From assembly GCF_029968095.1 (NCBI RefSeq), contig NZ_JASCIR010000014.1, positions 95,552-159,551 on the forward strand: DNA of 64,000 nt. Reading direction: 5' to 3'. This stretch comes from Streptomyces solicavernae. Lineage in GTDB: Bacteria > Actinomycetota > Actinomycetes > Streptomycetales > Streptomycetaceae. The notes beneath the pieces are model-generated. The model had not been told where the DNA came from and ran no database searches. It saw only the letters and a list, made by a program, of their open reading frames with translations. This document shows, in pieces, positions 1 through 8,331 of this stretch (position 1 is its first letter; each line of letters opens with the position of its first letter). Both the position numbers and the translations under genes were made by a program.

Positions 1-392
1 TCGCGGTGCCGGTGCAGCTCCCTTTGCTCGCCGCAGTGATGTTCGTCAGCGGCGTCGCCATCGAGGTGTTCGGCGTCTCCTGGATGACGGCCCTGCACCA
101 GGAGATCCCGGAGGACAAGTTCTCCCGGGTCTCCGCGTACGACTGGTTCGGCTCCGTCTCCCTCGTCCCTCTCGCCACCGCCCTCGCGGGCCCGGCCGAG
201 ACGGCCTTCGGCCGGGACACCGCGCTGTGGGGCTGCGCGACACTTGTCGTCCTGATGACGGCGGCGGTGCTGTGCGTTCCGGACGTACGCCGTCTCACGC
301 GCCGCACCGAGGAGAAGGTGGCGGGCTCCTCCGGTCCGCCCGGGACGAACGGCTCAGCCGACGCTGAAGGTGCCGCCGGGCGGCTCGGGTGA
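1..392 (+). CDS. MFS transporter, C-terminal part (5' truncated by window edge)
   Basis: The reading frame is open from the first bases of the window, so the start lies upstream. About 129 residues are visible. They contain hydrophobic helices typical of the last transmembrane segments of a major facilitator superfamily exporter (a run near VMFVSGVAIEVFGVSW, and another near CATLVVLMTAAVLCV). Between them is a polar loop with QEIPEDKFSRVSAYDW, a pattern I associate with MFS_3 type drug or siderophore exporters. A hydrophilic tail follows. The gene overlaps the convergent gene on the other strand by 39 bases. The substrate cannot be inferred from this fragment. Confidence 0.75.
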   Translation, partial: AVPVQLPLLAAVMFVSGVAIEVFGVSWMTALHQEIPEDKFSRVSAYDWFGSVSLVPLATALAGPAETAFGRDTALWGCATLVVLMTAAVLCVPDVRRLTRRTEEKVAGSSGPPGTNGSADAEGAAGRLG

Positions 393-1220
393 GGCCACGG
401 CGTCCCGCTCGCCGACGGGACGCGCGTCCCCGACGAACCGCCGCAGCTCCGCGCCGCCGGTGACGCGCGCCGGGAACACGTCACCGGCGGTACGCCTCGC
501 GAGGGCGGCGGTGTCGAGTTCGCGGTGTGCGGCGACGAGGACCGCGTTGCCGAAGCGCCGCCCGCGCAGCACGGCGGGTTCGGCGACAAGCAGCAGCTCC
601 TCGAACACCGCCCGGAACGTGGCGAGTTGGGAGCGCAGGAAGGTGAACGGGGCGCTGTCGGGAAGGTTGGCGAGGTAGATCCCGTCGGGCCGAAGGACGC
701 GCTCGGCCTGGCGCGCGTAGTCGAGGGTGCTCAGGTGCGCGGGCACCCTGGAGCCGCCGAAGACGTCCCCGACGACGACGTCCGCACTGTCGTCCGGCGC
801 CGCCTCCAGCCAGGCGCGGGCGTCGGCGCGGTGCGTACGGATCCCGGAGCCGTCGGCCACCGGCAGCACTTCGGCGATCAGCCGGGCCAGACCCTGGTCG
901 GCCTCGACGACGTCCTGCGCAGACCCGGGCCGCGTCGCGGCGAGGTAGCGCGGCAGCGTGAGGGCACCCCCACCGAGGTGCACGACATCGAGGGGCCGCC
1001 CCTCGTCCGCGGCGAGATCGAGTACGTGCGCGAGCCTGCGGGCGTACTCGAACTCCAGGTAGGTGGGCTCGTCCAGATCCACGTACGACTGCGGCGCGCC
1101 GTCGACGGTCAGCAGCCAGGCCCGAGGGCGGTCGACGTCCGGCAGCAGCTTGGCGGTGCCGTGGTCCACGGGGCGGGTGACGGGGATCGGCTCGTCCGCC
1201 GGGGGTATCGATTCGTCCAC
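354..1220 (-). CDS. spermidine synthase-like SAM-fold methyltransferase
   Basis: 288 residues starting at GTG. The SAM-binding glycine loop is visible as VVHLGGGALTLPRYL (about residues 99-113), followed by an acidic residue in VVEADQ and a motif II-like stretch ADVVVGDVFGG near residue 150. The fold is that of the spermine/spermidine synthase family. The catalytic aspartate loop of true aminopropyltransferases (a D-S/T-D type motif) is replaced by GDVFGG, so polyamine synthesis is doubtful. In actinobacteria such proteins are usually annotated spermidine synthase-like or fused-MFS/spermidine synthase; here the MFS-like gene converges on it but is a separate protein. Real function unknown. 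Confidence 0.85.
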   Translation of the reverse strand: MDESIPPADEPIPVTRPVDHGTAKLLPDVDRPRAWLLTVDGAPQSYVDLDEPTYLEFEYARRLAHVLDLAADEGRPLDVVHLGGGALTLPRYLAATRPGSAQDVVEADQGLARLIAEVLPVADGSGIRTHRADARAWLEAAPDDSADVVVGDVFGGSRVPAHLSTLDYARQAERVLRPDGIYLANLPDSAPFTFLRSQLATFRAVFEELLLVAEPAVLRGRRFGNAVLVAAHRELDTAALARRTAGDVFPARVTGGAELRRFVGDARPVGERDAVASPEPPGGTFSVG

Positions 1221-1265
1221 GGGGTCATTGTGCCGGGGCGCGGGGGCAGGCCCCCCGGGAGGGGA

Positions 1266-2108
1266 TCAACTCACCCACACCCGCCCCACGTCCCCCACAC
1301 ACGAAGCCGCCTGCGCAAGCCCTGCCCGCGCCGCGGGCGCCCGACGGCTCGGGTCCAGGGTCCGGCGCCCGAACGCACGGCGCGCCTCCGCGTTCGGGGT
1401 GATCACGGTCACCCGGGCACCCTCCGCGGCCAAGCGGTCCGCCTGACGCCGCGGAGAGGGCAACGGACCACCGCCCGCCGGTTGCGGGGCGAGCACGACG
1501 ACCCGCGTGTACCCCGTGGCCAACTGCACGTTGGCGCAGGAGTGGATCCCGCCGTCGATCCACTTGCGCCCCTCGATCGTGACGGCAGGCCACACCCCGG
1601 GCACCGCACAGCTCGCCGCGACGGCGTCCACGACCGGCACCCCGCTGGCGGCGTCGAAGGCCCGCAGCTCCCCCGTGGCCGCGTCGACCGCGGTGACGAG
1701 CAGGCGCCGCTCGGGCCAGCGGTGGGAGACGAGGCGCCGCGCGATCACCTCGCGCCGCGACGCCTCGTCCGCCGTGTCGGCGGCCACGGCGAGCGCGCCG
1801 AGCTTCCTGCCGTACGCCTCGGGGGTGCGTGAACCGAGCACGGCGCGGGCGTACTTGAGGATGAGCCCCGCGCCCAGCTGTCCGGGGATCTCCCCGGCGG
1901 GATCGGCGAGTTGGCGCTCGTACAGCTCGGGCAGCGTCAGCTTGCCGGAGGTGAGCTGGGCGCCGACGACGGAGCCCGCGGAGGAGCCGACGACCAGGTC
2001 GGCGTCGCTGAGGTCGACGCCTGCCTCGGCGAGGCCGTGGAGCACGCCGATCTCCCAGCCGACGCCGCTGAGTCCACCCGCTCCGAGAACCAGTGCCGTC
2101 TCCGTCAT
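1266..2108 (-). CDS. patatin-like phospholipase family protein
   Basis: 280 residues. The N-terminus has the glycine-rich oxyanion loop LVLGAGGLSGVGWEIG (residues 6-21), then the nucleophile elbow GSSAG (about residue 42) and the partner Asp in WIDGG (about residue 191). These are the three signature elements of patatin-type Ser-Asp lipid acyl hydrolases. No signal peptide or membrane segment is seen, so the enzyme is probably cytosolic. The start ATG is preceded by GGAGGG. The stop lies 45 bases from the start of the methyltransferase gene on the same strand, so the two may be cotranscribed. The lipid substrate is unknown. Confidence 0.88.
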   Translation of the reverse strand: MTETALVLGAGGLSGVGWEIGVLHGLAEAGVDLSDADLVVGSSAGSVVGAQLTSGKLTLPELYERQLADPAGEIPGQLGAGLILKYARAVLGSRTPEAYGRKLGALAVAADTADEASRREVIARRLVSHRWPERRLLVTAVDAATGELRAFDAASGVPVVDAVAASCAVPGVWPAVTIEGRKWIDGGIHSCANVQLATGYTRVVVLAPQPAGGGPLPSPRRQADRLAAEGARVTVITPNAEARRAFGRRTLDPSRRAPAARAGLAQAASCVGDVGRVWVS

Positions 2109-2198
2109 GACCGCCGTCCCTCCGCCGTCCCGCCGTGCCGGTGCACGGCTCGCAGGGCAGCAGTCTGGCGCACGGCGCCGCGCCCGGTCCCGGCGGGC

Positions 2199-3035
2199 TC
2201 AGGCTCCGACGTTCCTGAGCGCCTCCCGCGCCGACAGCGGCGCGAGCCGGTCGCTGTGGTCGGCGACGAAGGCGCGGACGGCGCCCGGGTCCGTCTTCGC
2301 GTACTCCCGCAGGCACCAGCCGACCGCCTTGCGGATGAAGAAGTCGGGGTGGCCGGACTGGCGCAGGCAGTAGGCGAAGAGGCGTTCGGTGTCGGTGGCG
2401 TCCTTGAAGCGCAGCTGGTGCAGGAGTGCCGTACGGGCCACCCACCGGTCGTCGTCCTCGATCCAGCGGTCCATGTCCCGCCGCAGACCGGCATCCGCGG
2501 CGACCAGCCCGCCGACGACGTGCGCGGCGAGCAGGTCCACGGTGTCCCACCAGGAGGCGCCGGTGACCAGGTGCCGGGCGACGGGCAGGAACGCGGACGA
2601 GCAGGCGCGCACGTACCGCCGCAGGTAGTCCACGGCGAAGTAGTGGTACTCCCGCTCCGGCAGCCGCCAGCAGCGCAGCGCCACCGCCGCGCAGTCCGCC
2701 TCGTCCGGCCGCGGCAGCCCGGCGAGCACGGCACGGGACAGCGCCCGCCGCTCGGTCGACATCACCCCGAGGAACGGCGCGACGCCCTTCATGTACGCGG
2801 CCATCTCCCGGGCCCGCTCCGCGTCCGCGGCCCGGGGGTAGGTGACGACGAGGCGCGCCAGGATCTCGTCGGCGAGCTCGCTGGCCGGGAGGGGCGGCGG
2901 GACCGGCGCGAGCGTGGGCGGAGGCATGGGCGCGGGCGCGGGCGTGGGCGCCTGCTCGGGCGCGGGCGTGGGCGCGGGCACGGGGTCCGGCGGAACGGGG
3001 TCCGGCGGAACGGGCGCGGACGGAGAGGCGCACAT
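2199..3035 (-). CDS. DNA alkylation repair protein (AlkD-like HEAT-repeat family)
   Basis: About 278 residues from the ATG chosen here; an in-frame ATG nine codons upstream (3062) is also possible. After a low-complexity proline/alanine segment (about residues 10-50, built of PTPAP and PPDPV units) the protein becomes helical, with AlkD-type features: MAAYMKGVAPFLGV near residue 78, WDTVDLLA near 150 and HPDFFIRKAVGWCLREYAK near 230. AlkD enzymes excise N3- and N7-alkylated bases without base flipping. The Pro-rich N-terminus is encoded by a short repeat of GGGCGCGGGCGTG type (about 2920-3020) and is probably dispensable. The gene is divergent from the TVP38 gene, with under 50 bases between them. 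Confidence 0.88.
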   Translation of the reverse strand: MCASPSAPVPPDPVPPDPVPAPTPAPEQAPTPAPAPMPPPTLAPVPPPLPASELADEILARLVVTYPRAADAERAREMAAYMKGVAPFLGVMSTERRALSRAVLAGLPRPDEADCAAVALRCWRLPEREYHYFAVDYLRRYVRACSSAFLPVARHLVTGASWWDTVDLLAAHVVGGLVAADAGLRRDMDRWIEDDDRWVARTALLHQLRFKDATDTERLFAYCLRQSGHPDFFIRKAVGWCLREYAKTDPGAVRAFVADHSDRLAPLSAREALRNVGA

Positions 3036-3084
3036 GAGACGCACGATACGGCGATCACACATATCGGTCGGTTACTCTCCCCGG

Positions 3085-3870
3085 ATGTTCGAACCCGCGC
3101 CCACGCCCGTGGCCGCCGCCCCGCAGGGCCTCGCCGTGCGCCTCGGCCGCGTGCTGCTGGCCCCCTGGTCCCGGCTCGCCCTGCTCGTCGTCCTGCTGGC
3201 GGCGGCCGGCACGAGCGTGCTGGTCCTGGAGCCGCAGCGGCTGCTCGCCGACGGCTGGCCGGTCCAGCTGAACGGCGCGGCGGCGGTCGTCGTCTTCGCC
3301 GTCGCGTACGGCCTGTGCACGGCGGCGTTCGTGCCGCGCCCGCTGCTCAACCTCGCGGCGGGCGCGCTGTTCGGTACACAGCTCGGGCTCGTCGGGGCGC
3401 TCGGCGGCACCGTCATCGGCGCGGGCATCGCCTTCGGCCTGGGCCGGGCGCTCGGGCAGGACGCGCTGCGACCGCTGCTGCGGGGCCGTGTCCTGCACAC
3501 GGTGGACGGCCAGCTCAGCCGGCACGGCTTCCGCTCGGTCCTGGCGGCGCGGCTCTTCCCCGGGGTGCCGTTCTGGGTGTCCAACTACTGCTCGTCGGTC
3601 TCCCGCACCGGCTGGCTCCCGTTCCTCCTGGCCACCGGGCTGGGCTCGATCCCGAACACGGCGGCGTACGTGGTGGCGGGCAGCCGCGCGAGCACGCCGA
3701 CGTCGCCCACGTTCCTGATCGCGATGGGCTTCATCGCCCTGACCGGGCTCGCCGCGGCGATCGTCGCCTGGTGCAAGCGGCACAAGCTGCGCGGCGACGA
3801 CGGCACCGGCGGCCAGCCCGAGGCCGGCAACCGGCCCGAGGCCGACGACCGGCCCGGCACCCGGGTCTGA
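3085..3870 (+). CDS. TVP38/TMEM64 family inner-membrane protein
   Basis: 261 residues with about five or six hydrophobic segments (near residues 31-48, 65-85, 90-125, 160-190 and 205-230). The SNARE-associated/VTT core is recognisable from GALFGTQLGLVGALGGTVIGAGIAF followed by the re-entrant ARLFPGVPFWVSNYCSS. This core is shared with the DedA superfamily, whose members translocate lipids or couple them to ion gradients. The hydrophilic C-terminus is a short near-repeat (EAGNRPEADDRPGTRV). The stop codon lies within a two-copy 18-bp tandem repeat described separately. The next gene, uppP, acts on the lipid carrier that some DedA/PopT-type proteins recycle; this is a suggestive link only. Confidence 0.85.
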   Translation: MFEPAPTPVAAAPQGLAVRLGRVLLAPWSRLALLVVLLAAAGTSVLVLEPQRLLADGWPVQLNGAAAVVVFAVAYGLCTAAFVPRPLLNLAAGALFGTQLGLVGALGGTVIGAGIAFGLGRALGQDALRPLLRGRVLHTVDGQLSRHGFRSVLAARLFPGVPFWVSNYCSSVSRTGWLPFLLATGLGSIPNTAAYVVAGSRASTPTSPTFLIAMGFIALTGLAAAIVAWCKRHKLRGDDGTGGQPEAGNRPEADDRPGTRV

Positions 3871-3897
3871 GGCGGCGGCCGGGTCTGAGGCGGCGGC
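3862..3897 (+). repeat. 18-bp tandem duplication spanning the TVP38 stop codon
   Basis: Two perfect head-to-tail copies of an 18-bp unit (CGGGTCTGAGGCGGCGGC). The TGA stop of the TVP38/TMEM64 gene is inside the first copy and is repeated in the same frame in the second. It is one of several repeats in this window that duplicate the end of a gene with its stop codon. Confidence 0.95.
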
Positions 3898-4068
3898 CGG
3901 CCCCCGTACGAAGATCGGCAATCCCTCCACAGCCCCTCAATCGCGGCTTAATCGAGTGCCGCTACGCTTCCCCCTGAGCGACACGTCGACCGTCCATCCA
4001 CTCAGGGGTCCTGACCTGCCAGCCCGCTGGTCAGTCCATGATCAGTACGCGAATGGCCTAGCACCCAC

Positions 4069-4941
4069 ATGTCTTGGTTCGAATCCTTCATCCTCGGACT
4101 CGTACAGGGGCTCACCGAGTTCCTCCCGATCTCATCGAGCGCCCACCTGCGGCTCACGGCGGCCTTCGCGGGCTGGCACGATCCGGGCGCCGCGTTCACC
4201 GCCATCACGCAGATCGGCACGGAGACCGCGGTCCTCATCTACTTCCGCAAGGACATCGCGCGGATCCTCTCGGCCTGGTTCCGCTCGCTCACGAACAAGG
4301 AGATGCGCAGCGACCACGACGCCAAGATGGGCTGGCTGGTGATCGTCGGCTCGATCCCGATCGGCGTCCTCGGCCTCACCCTCAAGGAACAGATCGAGGG
4401 CCCGTTCCGCGATCTGCGGCTGATCGCGACCATGCTGATCGTCGTCGGCATCGTCATCGGCATCGCCGACCGCGTCGCCGCGCGCGACGAAGCGGGCGGC
4501 CGCCACCGCGCCACCCGCGAGCGCAAGACCCTCAGGGAACTCGGCGTACGCGACGGCCTGATCTTCGGCGTCTGCCAGGCCATGGCCCTGATCCCCGGCG
4601 TCTCCCGCTCCGGCGCGACCATCAGCGGCGGCCTGTTCATGGGCTACACCCGCGAGGCCGCGGCCCGCTACTCCTTCCTGCTCGCCATCCCGGCGGTGCT
4701 CGCCTCGGGCGCGTACGAGCTGAAGGACGCGGGCGAGGGCCATGTGTCCTGGGGGCCGACGATCTTCGCGACGGTCATCGCGTTCATCGTGGGCTACGCG
4801 GTCATCGCCTGGTTCATGAAGTTCATCACGACCAAGTCCTTCATGCCTTTCGTCTACTACCGCGTCGTCCTCGGCATCGTCCTCTTCGTCCTGGTCGGCA
4901 TGGGCGTACTGAGCCCGCAGGCGGGAGAGTCGGCGGGCTGA
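4069..4941 (+). CDS. uppP: undecaprenyl-diphosphatase UppP (BacA)
   Basis: 290 residues. This integral membrane enzyme dephosphorylates undecaprenyl pyrophosphate, regenerating the lipid carrier for peptidoglycan and wall polymers; overexpression gives bacitracin resistance in other bacteria. The first signature motif is near the N-terminus (GLTEFLPISSSAHL, residues 15-28). The phosphate-binding motif PGVSRSGATI is near residue 178. Eight or so hydrophobic helices are present. Length is slightly above the usual 265-280. The start ATG lacks a strong ribosome binding site; an upstream TACGCT at about 3961 is a possible -10 box. Confidence 0.97.
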   Translation: MSWFESFILGLVQGLTEFLPISSSAHLRLTAAFAGWHDPGAAFTAITQIGTETAVLIYFRKDIARILSAWFRSLTNKEMRSDHDAKMGWLVIVGSIPIGVLGLTLKEQIEGPFRDLRLIATMLIVVGIVIGIADRVAARDEAGGRHRATRERKTLRELGVRDGLIFGVCQAMALIPGVSRSGATISGGLFMGYTREAAARYSFLLAIPAVLASGAYELKDAGEGHVSWGPTIFATVIAFIVGYAVIAWFMKFITTKSFMPFVYYRVVLGIVLFVLVGMGVLSPQAGESAG

Positions 4942-4966
4942 GCCCCGCAGGCGTCGGGAGGGGGCG

Positions 4967-5176
4967 TCACTGCTGGGGCGGGTTTTCCTGGTCCTGGCCC
5001 TTGCTCTGGTCGGTGCCGCCCATCTGGTCCTTCATCTTCTGCTGGGCGGTGTCGACCTGGCCGCTGTACTTGCCCTGCGTCTTCTCGTCGACGTAGTCAC
5101 CGGCCTTGTCGACGCCCTTTCCGGCCTGCTCCTCGTGGCCCTTGAGCATCTGCTTGAGCTTGTCCATCACAGACAT
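4967..5176 (-). CDS. Rv0909/MT0933-like small antitoxin
   Basis: 69 residues, very hydrophilic and helical. The ATG is placed by an AGGAGG seven bases upstream; longer frames upstream have no such signal. The pattern MDKLKQMLKGHEEQAGKGVDKAG followed by DEKTQGKYSGQVD matches, from memory, the small actinobacterial antitoxin family typified by Mycobacterium tuberculosis Rv0909 (MT0933), whose partner Rv0910 is an SRPBCC-fold toxin. The Gln-rich tail resembles CsbD-like stress proteins. No toxin gene is adjacent, but a plausible Rv0910-like SRPBCC protein is encoded at 43800-44228. It may instead act as a stand-alone stress protein. Confidence 0.8.
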   Translation of the reverse strand: MSVMDKLKQMLKGHEEQAGKGVDKAGDYVDEKTQGKYSGQVDTAQQKMKDQMGGTDQSKGQDQENPPQQ

Positions 5177-5654
5177 GGCAGCCCTCCTGATTGGCTGATC
5201 CGGTCCTTCCAGCATCGCGGACCGCCGCTCGGGCTGCATCCGCTGAGGGCTCGGGGCGGCAGAGCAGGCGGGAAACCTCGGAAAAAATGCGGCTGCCTGC
5301 CGGGGCAGCCCGTCCCGTGCCCCCGCGCCGGGACGTCGACGGCTGGCGGGCGCTCGCCGTGGTCCTCCGGGCCGGGCAGCGTTCCACCCCACCTGCGGCT
5401 GCATGCCGGACGGGCCGGGCTACCGTCCGCGCACCCTGCGCGAGGTACGGGAACGCCAGAAGGCCGCCGCCCGAACCGGCCGCCCCCTTGCGGAAGTTCT
5501 CGCGGACCCCGGCCCCTGGGCCGGCCAACCGCGCGCGCCAACGGAGTCGTGACAGGGCGAGTTTCACGCCGGGTTCGGCGGGTGTGACCGGATCGGCACG
5601 GAAGTCCCGCTCGGGGCAGGGCCGTTGTCAGACCCAGGCCCTAGACTCTTTCAC
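5177..5654. other. intergenic stretch, mostly non-coding
   Basis: 478 bases between the antitoxin start and the next small gene. It holds the presumed promoter of the antitoxin gene, an A-rich patch near 5280 (GGAAAAAATG) and one weak short reading frame (5403-5552) listed separately. I see no RNA hairpin or mobile remnant of note. Confidence 0.5.
5403..5552 (+). CDS. possible small hydrophilic protein (49 codons)
   Basis: A 49-codon frame starting at ATG with roughly 80% G/C at third positions, so coding is possible. The peptide contains a basic helix (RPRTLREVRERQKAAART) followed by GRPLAEVLADPGPW, a more protein-like composition than the competing frames. There is no ribosome binding site before the ATG, and the frame stays open upstream, so the true start could be earlier. 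I do not recognise a family. It could equally be chance in GC-rich DNA. Confidence 0.22.
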   Translation: MPDGPGYRPRTLREVRERQKAAARTGRPLAEVLADPGPWAGQPRAPTES

Positions 5655-5831
5655 ATGATCGCCACCTCGCCCGATGGTGCCCCGTGGTCCGCCGACCAGT
5701 TGAACGAGCGGATACGCGGCCTGATGCTCTGCTCCGGCGGGCGGTTGAGCGATGAACAGCGCGCCGAGTACCAAGTGCTCGTCGTCGCCTGGGCCACGGC
5801 CGTTCGTGAAGAGGTGGTGAAGGTGGCCTGA
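5655..5831 (+). CDS. small conserved hypothetical protein
   Basis: 58 residues, acidic and helical, with GLMLCSGGRLSDEQRAEY and LVVAWATAVREEV. A TAGACT hexamer, a good Streptomyces -10 box, sits 8 bases before the ATG, so the mRNA is probably leaderless; this also supports this ATG over an upstream in-frame codon. No known domain is recognised. It lies just before the NTF2-like gene on the same strand. Confidence 0.65.
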   Translation: MIATSPDGAPWSADQLNERIRGLMLCSGGRLSDEQRAEYQVLVVAWATAVREEVVKVA

Positions 5832-5901
5832 CCGGACGGAGTCGTCCGCCGGTCCGCGCACGCCCCTTGGCCTCACGGCTCCGGGCGACAACACTGAATC
5901 G

Positions 5902-6420
5902 ATGACGCAGCGCGTGGACCTCGCAACCGTGATGGACCGGCTGGCCATCGACGCCCTCCTCACCGACTACGCCGTGGCCGTCGACGACGGCGACTGGCTC
6001 GCGTACCGCTCCCTCTTCAGCCCCGACGGCCGGGCCGACTACAGCTCCGCCGGCGGCATCGAAGGCGCCGCCGACGAGGTAGCCGAGTGGTTGGCCGGCA
6101 CCCTCCGGATCTTCCCGGTGCGCCAGCACCTGATCGTCAACCGCAGACTCCGCTTCGGCGCACTCGACGGGGACGTCGGCGACACCGCGCAGGTGCAGGC
6201 CGACTACACCAACCCGATGTGCACCCGGCCCGACGGCTCCGCCCCCGACTTCGAGTGCGGCGGGCGGTACGCGTTCTCGGTGCTGCGCACGCGCAGCGGC
6301 TGGCGCGTCACGACGGTCGTCGTGCACGAGAAGTGGCGCCGTACGGCGATCGGGCCGCGGACCGCGGAGGACCTGCGGGAGCAGCCCCCCTCCCCGCGCC
6401 AGCGGGCCGACGGCTCCTGA
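5902..6420 (+). CDS. NTF2-like/SnoaL-like domain protein
   Basis: 172 residues with the layout of SnoaL_4-type proteins: an N-terminal helix (DRLAIDALLTDYAVAVDDGDW, residues about 9-29), then a beta-rich cone with RQHLIVNRRL and a late YAFSVLRTRSGWRV. This fold is used by hydroxylating dioxygenase small subunits, ketosteroid isomerases and limonene-epoxide hydrolases, and the catalytic residues differ between them. The DGDW...F.DG pattern with early Asp and later His is typical of the group. No partner enzyme is adjacent, so the reaction is unknown. The next gene is lnt, about 140 bases downstream. Confidence 0.8.
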   Translation: MTQRVDLATVMDRLAIDALLTDYAVAVDDGDWLAYRSLFSPDGRADYSSAGGIEGAADEVAEWLAGTLRIFPVRQHLIVNRRLRFGALDGDVGDTAQVQADYTNPMCTRPDGSAPDFECGGRYAFSVLRTRSGWRVTTVVVHEKWRRTAIGPRTAEDLREQPPSPRQRADGS

Positions 6421-6558
6421 CCCTCGGCCCGCCCCGCGGCCGAGCCGGTGCGCGCCACGCCCCACGCCCCCTGTCGAAGATCGCGGAGCGGGCGCACACT
6501 GGACGTGCGTACGCACCGGGCCGTACGCACGCACGCCCGGCGCCGAGGGAGGCACGGC

Positions 6559-8331
6559 ATGGAGCTGACCGGCTGGTCGACCGGCGTACTGCGCAGGGTC
6601 GGCTTCCGGGACGGCCGGCCGAAGGGCCCGCCACGGCCCCGGCACACCGGCCGCGCGCCCCGGCCGCACGGCACGGACCCGGGCGGGACCGGACAGCAGC
6701 TGCCCGGCTCACGCAGGGGGCGCTCGCGCCGGGGGAGCTCGCACTGGTGGGGCGCGCGCCGGGGGAGTTCGCGCTGGTGGGGCGCGCGCTGGGGGAGTTC
6801 GCGCTGGTGGAGTTCGCGCTGGGGGCGTGGGGTCCTCGCCGTGCTCGCGGGCGCGCTGCCCGCGCTGGCCTTCCCCGCCCCGTCCTGGTGGTGGTTCGCC
6901 TACGTCGCGCTCGTGCCCTGGCTGCTGCTCGCCCGCTCGGCGCCGACGGCGCGCAGGGCCGCGTACGTCGGGTGGCTCGGCGGGGCCGGGTTCATGCTGG
7001 CGGTGCACCACTGGCTGCTGCCGAGCCTGCACGTGTTCACGTTTGTGATCGCCGCGCTGCTCGGCGCGCTGTGGGCGCCCTGGGGGGTGCTCGTGCGGCG
7101 TCTGCTGGCCGGTTCGCCCGGGCCCCGGCGGGTGGCGGCGGCGCTGGTGCTGGTGCCGAGCGCGTGGCTGATGGTCGAACTCGTGCGGTCCTGGGAGGGG
7201 TTGGGCGGTCCGTGGGGGCTGCTCGGGTCGAGCCAGTGGCAGGTGGAGCCCGCGCTGCGGGTCGCCTCGGTGGGCGGGGTGTGGCTGGTGAGCCTCCTTG
7301 TGGTCGCCGTGAACACCGCGTGCGCCGTGCTGATCGCGGTGGAGCGGGCGCGGGTGCCGGCGCTCGCGGGCGCGCTGGTGGTGGCCGTCGCCGCGTCCGC
7401 CGCCTGGGCGTGGGCGCCGCGCCCCCGGGCGGCCGGCACCGCGAAGGTGGCCGTCGTGCAGCCCGGCGTGATCGACGGGGCCGGCGGCCCGGCGAAGCGC
7501 TTCGCCCGCGAGGAGGCGCTGACCCGCACGCTGGCGGGGCGCGGTGTGGACCTGGTCGTCTGGGGCGAGAGCAGCGTCGGCTACGACCTGGGCGAGCGGC
7601 CCGACCTGGCGGCGCGGCTCGCGAAGCTGTCCCGGGAGGTCGGCGCGCAGATCCTGGTGAACGTGGACGCGCGCCGCTCCGACCAGCCCGGAATCTTCAA
7701 GTCCGCGATCCTGGTGGGCCCCGAGGGCCTGACCGGCGGGCGCTACGACAAGATGCGGCTCGTGCCGTTCGGCGAGTACGTACCGGCGCGCGCCCTGCTC
7801 GGCTGGGCCACCTCGGTCGGCAAGGCCGCGAGCGAGGACCGCAGGCGCGGCACGGCCCCTGTCGTCCTGTCGGTGACCGGGAACGCGGACGCCTCCCCCG
7901 AGCGGGCCTGGGGAAAGGTCGGGCCGCTGGTGTGCTTCGAGTCGGCGTTCCCCGACATGAGCCGCCATCTGACCCGCTCGGGCGCGCAGTTGCTGCTCGC
8001 CCAGTCGGCGACGTCGACGTTCCAGGACAGCTGGGCGCCCGCGCAGCACGCCTCGCTCGCCGCCCTGCGCGCCGCGGAGAACGGCCGCCCGATGGTGCAC
8101 GCCACGCTCACCGGGATCTCCGCGGTGCACGGCCCGGACGGGGCGCGCGTGGGTTCCCCGCTCGGCACGGACGAGAGCGCGGCCCGCACGTACGAGGTGC
8201 CGCTGGCCACCGGCACCACGCTGTACGTCCGCTTCGGCGACTGGGCGGTGTACGGGGCGCTGGCCGCGCTGGCCCTGCTGTGCGGGGCGGAGACCGTGCG
8301 GGCTCTCAGGCGCCGGGCGCCCCGGCGGTGA
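6559..8331 (+). CDS. lnt: apolipoprotein N-acyltransferase Lnt
   Basis: 590 residues. Lnt transfers an acyl chain from a phospholipid to the N-terminal cysteine of lipoproteins at the outer face of the membrane. After an unusual N-terminal extension come about six membrane helices (residues 90-290), then a carbon-nitrogen hydrolase domain. The catalytic Glu-Lys-Cys triad is visible as Glu in REEALTRT, Lys in YDKMRLVPFGEY and Cys in VCFESAFP. The start follows GAGGGAGG. Residues about 58-88 are three 10-residue repeats with Trp pairs (GSSRWWGARW), absent from typical Lnt. The stop overlaps the convergent oxidoreductase gene by 26 bases. Confidence 0.93.
   Translation: MELTGWSTGVLRRVGFRDGRPKGPPRPRHTGRAPRPHGTDPGGTGQQLPGSRRGRSRRGSSHWWGARRGSSRWWGARWGSSRWWSSRWGRGVLAVLAGALPALAFPAPSWWWFAYVALVPWLLLARSAPTARRAAYVGWLGGAGFMLAVHHWLLPSLHVFTFVIAALLGALWAPWGVLVRRLLAGSPGPRRVAAALVLVPSAWLMVELVRSWEGLGGPWGLLGSSQWQVEPALRVASVGGVWLVSLLVVAVNTACAVLIAVERARVPALAGALVVAVAASAAWAWAPRPRAAGTAKVAVVQPGVIDGAGGPAKRFAREEALTRTLAGRGVDLVVWGESSVGYDLGERPDLAARLAKLSREVGAQILVNVDARRSDQPGIFKSAILVGPEGLTGGRYDKMRLVPFGEYVPARALLGWATSVGKAASEDRRRGTAPVVLSVTGNADASPERAWGKVGPLVCFESAFPDMSRHLTRSGAQLLLAQSATSTFQDSWAPAQHASLAALRAAENGRPMVHATLTGISAVHGPDGARVGSPLGTDESAARTYEVPLATGTTLYVRFGDWAVYGALAALALLCGAETVRALRRRAPRR
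6731..6820 (+). repeat. 30-bp in-frame tandem repeat in lnt
   Basis: Three consecutive 30-bp units, each starting GGGGGAG, encode the decapeptides GSSHWWGARR, GSSRWWGARW and GSSRWWSSRW in the cytoplasmic N-terminal extension of Lnt, directly before the first membrane helix. A fourth partial unit begins after 6820. The unit length keeps the frame. Confidence 0.95.

Noticed and set aside
525..1832. Long open frames opposite or overlapping the methyltransferase and patatin genes
   Set aside because: They are shadows produced by GC-rich codon bias: Arg/Pro/Gly-rich, no ribosome binding site, no domain.
6709..8130. 473-codon frame antisense to lnt
   Set aside because: Mirror of the lnt codon bias; composition is low-complexity and no family matches.
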